DNA from: Thermoplasmatales archaeon
GTDB taxonomy: Archaea; Thermoplasmatota; JASEFT01; JAUWIS01
Direction of reading: 5' to 3'
NCBI GenBank assembly: GCA_030019485.1
Contig: JASEEW010000017.1
Location: forward strand, 1 to 15,963
Length of the DNA stretch: 15,963 nt
The translations under genes and the position numbers were made by a program. Below are positions 13,061 to 15,963 of the stretch, one piece after another; position 1 is the stretch's first letter; the number at the start of each line of letters is the position of its first letter. Under the pieces are notes generated by a model that saw nothing but the letters and a program-made list of their open reading frames with translations, was not told the DNA's origin and did not search any database.

Positions 13061-13070
13061 AAATATATAG
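13061..13070 (+). promoter_or_regulatory. Candidate TATA element for the AbrB-PhoU gene
   Basis: AAATATATAG lies in a very AT-rich block (13040-13079). If it is the TATA box, transcription starts near 13090-13095 and the leader of about 100 bases carries most of the GTTAGG repeat cluster. CCTATATAAAC at 13044-13054 is an alternative. Confidence 0.4.
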
Positions 13071-13080
13071 GATATATAGT

Positions 13081-13174
13081 CAGTAGTTAGGGGTCAGGAG
13101 CACACAAGTAGTTAGGGGTCAGGGGTTAGGAGTCAGGTGTTCCCTAACTTCTAACTGCTCTCCCCTAACTGCTG
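13081..13174. repeat. Cluster of direct and inverted GTTAGGGGTCAGG repeats
   Basis: AGTAGTTAGGGGTCAGG occurs at 13082-13098 and again at 13107-13123. A related copy, GTTAGGAGTCAGG, is at 13125-13137. Inverted half-copies follow: CCCTAAC at 13142-13148, CTAACTGCT at 13151-13159 and CCCCTAACTGCTG at 13162-13174. The last pairs with 13081-13093 at 12 of 13 bases. The cluster lies between the divergent phosphate genes, in or beside the leader of the AbrB-PhoU gene. It may be a multi-site operator, a folded leader, or a short dispersed repeat element. Confidence 0.8.
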
Positions 13175-13191
13175 AACATGGGGGTGAGTAA

Positions 13192-14196
13192 ATGGATACA
13201 AGGAAGGTTCAGAAAACAGGCGGCTCAACATTCATAGTGTCACTGCCAAAGAAATGGGTAAATGAGATAGGGATAAAAAATGGTGATTCCATAGGGTTTA
13301 TGCAGCAGCCTGATGGTAGCATGCTATTAAGCCCGAAAATTGCAGAGAAAAAAACATCAAGAAGAAGAATTGTAAATGTTGAGGGAATGGAGTCTGAACA
13401 TCTGCTGCGCAAGATGATAAGCATATACATGGCAGGATACAATGTTACTGATTTGAAAGCAGATAAAAGGATAGCGCCTGAGGTAAGAGAGGCAATAAGA
13501 AGTTTCACAAAGAATATTATCGGTCCTGAAATAATAGAGGAAACAACAAATTCTGTTACACTCCATGATCTTGTTGAACCTGGCGATTTGCCTTTGGACA
13601 AAGGGGTAGGAAGAATGTATCTGATAACAAAATCAATGCATACTGATGCATTGACTGCTTTAAAAGAAAGGGATACCTCACTTGCAGAGGATGTGATTGC
13701 AAGAGACAATGAGGTAAACAGACTCTACTGGCTTGTTATAAAGCAGTACAATCTTCTTTTAAACGATCCTGGTTTTGGTGGTAAAATAGGAACAACCCCT
13801 AATGAGGCTCTTGCCTATCTTCTAATTGCAAGAATCATTGAAAGAATAGCTGACCATACAGGTAAGATTGCGGAAAGTGTAAAACAGCTTGAAGAAGAAA
13901 AGATAGACAAAAGGATTATGCAAGATCTGCTGGAGGCGAGCAGGATAGCACTTGGGATAGTTGAGAGTTCCATATCTGCGTTTTATACAAAGAACATTAA
14001 TGAATGCAACAAAGCAATTGATTCCTCAAAGGATCTGGTGAAAATCAGGGAAAAACTATTGAGGGAGGTTGCAGGTACAAAAAGCACGGCAGCAGTACCA
14101 CTGGCATATATTATAGAAAGCATAGACAGAACAGGCTCCTATGGAACAGATATTGCAGAAACTGCGATAAATCATATTGTGGCAACTGAAAAATAA
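13192..14196 (+). CDS. AbrB/SpoVT-PhoU phosphate-responsive transcriptional regulator
   Basis: The 334-residue protein joins an N-terminal AbrB/SpoVT swapped-hairpin DNA-binding domain (residues 1-50, RKVQKTGGSTFIVSLPKKWV) to two PhoU repeats (about 105-330). Metal-site helices such as LLIARIIERIADHTGKIAE and LAYIIESIDRTGSYGTDIAE are visible. This architecture is common in archaea, where it is thought to control phosphate transport genes. The gene is divergent from the Na/Pi cotransporter/PhoU pair, so regulation of that promoter and its own is a fair inference. GGGGTGA (13181-13187) is the ribosome site. The stop is one base from the stop of the opposing gene. Confidence 0.92.
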   Translation: MDTRKVQKTGGSTFIVSLPKKWVNEIGIKNGDSIGFMQQPDGSMLLSPKIAEKKTSRRRIVNVEGMESEHLLRKMISIYMAGYNVTDLKADKRIAPEVREAIRSFTKNIIGPEIIEETTNSVTLHDLVEPGDLPLDKGVGRMYLITKSMHTDALTALKERDTSLAEDVIARDNEVNRLYWLVIKQYNLLLNDPGFGGKIGTTPNEALAYLLIARIIERIADHTGKIAESVKQLEEEKIDKRIMQDLLEASRIALGIVESSISAFYTKNINECNKAIDSSKDLVKIREKLLREVAGTKSTAAVPLAYIIESIDRTGSYGTDIAETAINHIVATEK

Positions 14197-14197
14197 A

Positions 14198-15481
14198 CTA
14201 TATTTTCTCCCATTTCTCAAGTTCCATAACAACTGATAAAACACTTCCCCTTTTTATTTCCTCCCTGATTCTGTTCTCCTTCTCCATAACATCCAGAGCC
14301 CTGTTCCCGATTTCAACAGCATTCTCCTTTGGCACAACAACAACACCAGAGTCATCACCAACAACCCAGTCACCGTTTTTTACTTTCTGTCCCCCGCAGA
14401 TAACCTCGGCGCCTATCTCACCATAGCCCTTTGGCTCACCAGCATTAGGCGCAACATTTTTTGCAAAAACAGGGAAGCCCATTTTTATAATATCATCTAC
14501 ATCACGTACAGCGCCGTCAATAACAACACCAGATATTTTTTTCATTTTGCAGCTCCAGGATGCAAGCTCACCCCAAACCGCAATTTTACCACCATTTGCA
14601 TCAATCACAATAACATCACCCTTTTTTGCTTTCTCTATTGCCTCAACAGGTTTTGCCCAGTCACCATCCATTGTTTTCACTGTTAATGCCTTTCCGACCA
14701 TTTTGTAGCCTTTTTTCAAAGGTAGTATGCCGGTCATTGCACCTTTCCTGTGCATTGCATCAGAAATATTTGGCGTTGAAACCTTAGAAAAAACCCAGGA
14801 CAAATCTTTTTCAGTATGTTTTTTTATTTTTGATTTCACAACTTTTTTTTCTTTTATTGCTTTCTTTATCCTCCTTGTTGCATTTGTGACATTTTTTTCC
14901 TTTGTTATAGAACCGCCGACGATAATAATGTCTGCACCTGATTTTAATGCAGGTAAAACATTCTCAGAGTTTATTCCACCTGCCACCGCAACAGGAATCC
15001 TCACGGATTTGGAAACTTTTTTAACATCATCAAAAACAATTTTTCCCCTCATCTGCTCATCAATGCTTGTGTGAATGCATATGTAATCAACGCCCATTAG
15101 TTCAACCTCTTTTGCCCTTTTCACCTTATCATCAACGCTGAACAAATCAACCATGATTTTTGCACCATACTGCCTTCCTGCCTTAACAGATTCCTTAATA
15201 GTATCATCATCTGAGACTCCAAGAACACAGACAACATCAGCGCCAGACTTTGCAGCCATTTCAACCTCAAAACGTCCAACATCAACAGTTTTCATATCTG
15301 CAACAATAACGTGTTTTGGAAAAATCTTTTTCAATGTTCTTACAGCATTCATCCCTTCACTCTTAATAAGAGGTGTTCCTGCTTCAACCCAGTCAGCGCC
15401 GCCTTTCACTGATTCTTTTGCAATCTGAACAGCCCTTTTAAGATTTTCCAGGTCAAGCGCCACCTGAAGAACGGGTTTCAT
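14198..15481 (-). CDS. 3-Hexulose-6-phosphate synthase / RraA-like domain fusion
   Basis: The 427-residue protein has two domains. Residues 1-210 are a 3-hexulose-6-phosphate synthase of the OMP-decarboxylase superfamily: LQVALDL, the catalytic strand ADMKTVDVG (61-69), FSVDDKVKRAKEVE, and the phosphate-binding VAVAGGIN and IIVGGSIT. After a Lys-rich linker, residues about 225-427 are an RraA/HMG-aldolase-like domain (ISDAMHRKG, GDVIVIDANGG, VVIDGAVRD, GDDSGVVVVP). Archaea commonly run the HPS step in reverse, from hexulose-6-phosphate to ribulose-5-phosphate and formaldehyde, to make pentoses. Fusions of this type are known and named bifunctional HPS/ribonuclease regulator, but the RraA-like part is more probably an aldolase or decarboxylase than an RNase E inhibitor. 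No ribosome site is seen; AAATAAATA about 25-35 bases upstream suggests a leaderless transcript. Confidence 0.92.
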   Translation of the reverse strand: MKPVLQVALDLENLKRAVQIAKESVKGGADWVEAGTPLIKSEGMNAVRTLKKIFPKHVIVADMKTVDVGRFEVEMAAKSGADVVCVLGVSDDDTIKESVKAGRQYGAKIMVDLFSVDDKVKRAKEVELMGVDYICIHTSIDEQMRGKIVFDDVKKVSKSVRIPVAVAGGINSENVLPALKSGADIIIVGGSITKEKNVTNATRRIKKAIKEKKVVKSKIKKHTEKDLSWVFSKVSTPNISDAMHRKGAMTGILPLKKGYKMVGKALTVKTMDGDWAKPVEAIEKAKKGDVIVIDANGGKIAVWGELASWSCKMKKISGVVIDGAVRDVDDIIKMGFPVFAKNVAPNAGEPKGYGEIGAEVICGGQKVKNGDWVVGDDSGVVVVPKENAVEIGNRALDVMEKENRIREEIKRGSVLSVVMELEKWEKI

Positions 15482-15514
15482 AAAACATAAATGAGTTTAT
15501 GGGTATTTATTTGT

Positions 15515-15963
15515 TTATTCCCCAAATAATTCTGTCTCGGAAAACACAGCAATGCCGTTATCTGTTATGCTGTAAGGCCTGATTTTCCTGCTGTGCTTCG
15601 CCCTTCTCATTTTCACAACCCTCAGAGCAAGTTTGACCGCGCTTGTCTGTGTTGGCACAAGGTATTTCAGGAGGATTACACCATCTGCAATGTACTCAAT
15701 AAGTCCTCCTCTTGACATGGTAACCTCGTCTGTTTTTGTTTCAGATGTGAACACTGCTGTTGCACCGCTTTTTTTGATTATTGAGCAGAGCTCAAACAAG
15801 CTGTTCCTTTTGTTTGGCTCATCATCAAACATTATCTCAAACAGTGTGATAGGGTCAACCGCAACCCTTTGGGCGCTGAGCATACTCAGGGTTTCAGGCA
15901 CAAATCTTTTAAGGCTTGTGACAGCGCTTTTCAGGTTGCTTGGGTCAAGTCTTACAACCGCGA
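15515..15963 (-). CDS. KaiC/RadA-like ATPase, C-terminal part (5' end outside window)
   Basis: The frame stays open to the window edge: upstream of a possible GTG at 15901 it reads on without a stop (LDPSNLKSAVTSLKRFVPE), so the gene starts beyond 15963. The visible 148 residues match the second half of a KaiC-like RecA-fold domain. They include the Walker B-like strand RVAVDPITLFEIMF, FELCSIIKKSGATAVFTSE, EYIADGVILLKYL, LRVVKMRRAKHS and the terminal PYSITDNGIAVF. The Walker A motif must lie outside the window. Archaeal single-domain KaiC-like proteins act as signalling ATPases, often in motility or unassigned pathways; the specific role cannot be told from here. Confidence 0.85.
   Translation of the reverse strand, partial: AVVRLDPSNLKSAVTSLKRFVPETLSMLSAQRVAVDPITLFEIMFDDEPNKRNSLFELCSIIKKSGATAVFTSETKTDEVTMSRGGLIEYIADGVILLKYLVPTQTSAVKLALRVVKMRRAKHSRKIRPYSITDNGIAVFSETELFGE

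Noticed and set aside
13081..13137. Possible CRISPR-like repeat
   Set aside because: There are only two full 17-base copies with an eight-base gap plus a degenerate third; no regular spacers and no cas genes.
13126..13147. TTAGG and CCTAA half-sites read as a DtxR operator in the phosphate region
   Set aside because: The spacing is 12 bases rather than the four seen at feoA, and the half-sites belong to the GTTAGG repeat cluster.

Overview
The window reads as archaeal chromosome, probably from an anaerobic euryarchaeote-like lineage that I cannot place more closely. The evidence is archaeal-style TATA elements, leaderless starts alongside strong GGTGA/GGAGG ribosome sites, an AbrB-PhoU regulator, a hexulose-phosphate synthase/RraA fusion, a KaiC-like ATPase, and abundant Fe-S proteins. 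I see no tRNA, rRNA, CRISPR array or insertion sequence.

Region 1 (48-7027, + strand) is one long, tightly packed operon. In order it holds a DUF134 regulator; a set of Gly/Met/Tyr-rich small proteins that share a coiled-coil tail; a 2[4Fe-4S] ferredoxin; a ferredoxin-NifX-coiled-coil fusion; a small zinc ribbon; a small protein resembling the glycyl-radical end of NrdD; a second NifX-like protein; a MinD ATPase with an inserted ferredoxin; a DUF364 protein; a second such MinD; a SAM methyltransferase; and a GPVPSRR-type radical SAM enzyme. The set recalls the orange-protein (ORP) and NifX/MinD metal-sulfur cofactor systems, with unusual Met-rich low-complexity partners added. Two tiny ORFs sit inside it: a 20-codon microprotein gene that looks conserved by selection, and a 17-codon remnant matching a DUF89 N-terminus. 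The first 83 bases are a near-perfect fold-back that may be a contig-end artefact.

Region 2 (7010-11072, - strand) is an iron regulon: feoA, feoB, a 62-codon basic Cys protein, a DtxR-family repressor, a six-helix CcdA/NicO-like membrane protein with a His-rich loop, and an endonuclease III-family glycosylase that lacks the lyase lysine. Two TTAGG-N4-CCTAA operators overlap the feoA promoter. The glycosylase gene runs into the end of the radical SAM gene tail to tail. The stretch 11073-11214 holds no gene, only a polypyrimidine mirror repeat and a hairpin.

Region 3 (11215-14196) is a phosphate module: a Na/Pi cotransporter followed by a PhoU protein on the - strand, and a divergent AbrB-PhoU regulator on the + strand. 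The promoter region between them carries a cluster of direct and inverted GTTAGGGGTCAGG repeats.

Region 4 (14198-15963, - strand) holds the hexulose-6-phosphate synthase/RraA fusion and the C-terminal part of a KaiC-like ATPase that runs off the window.
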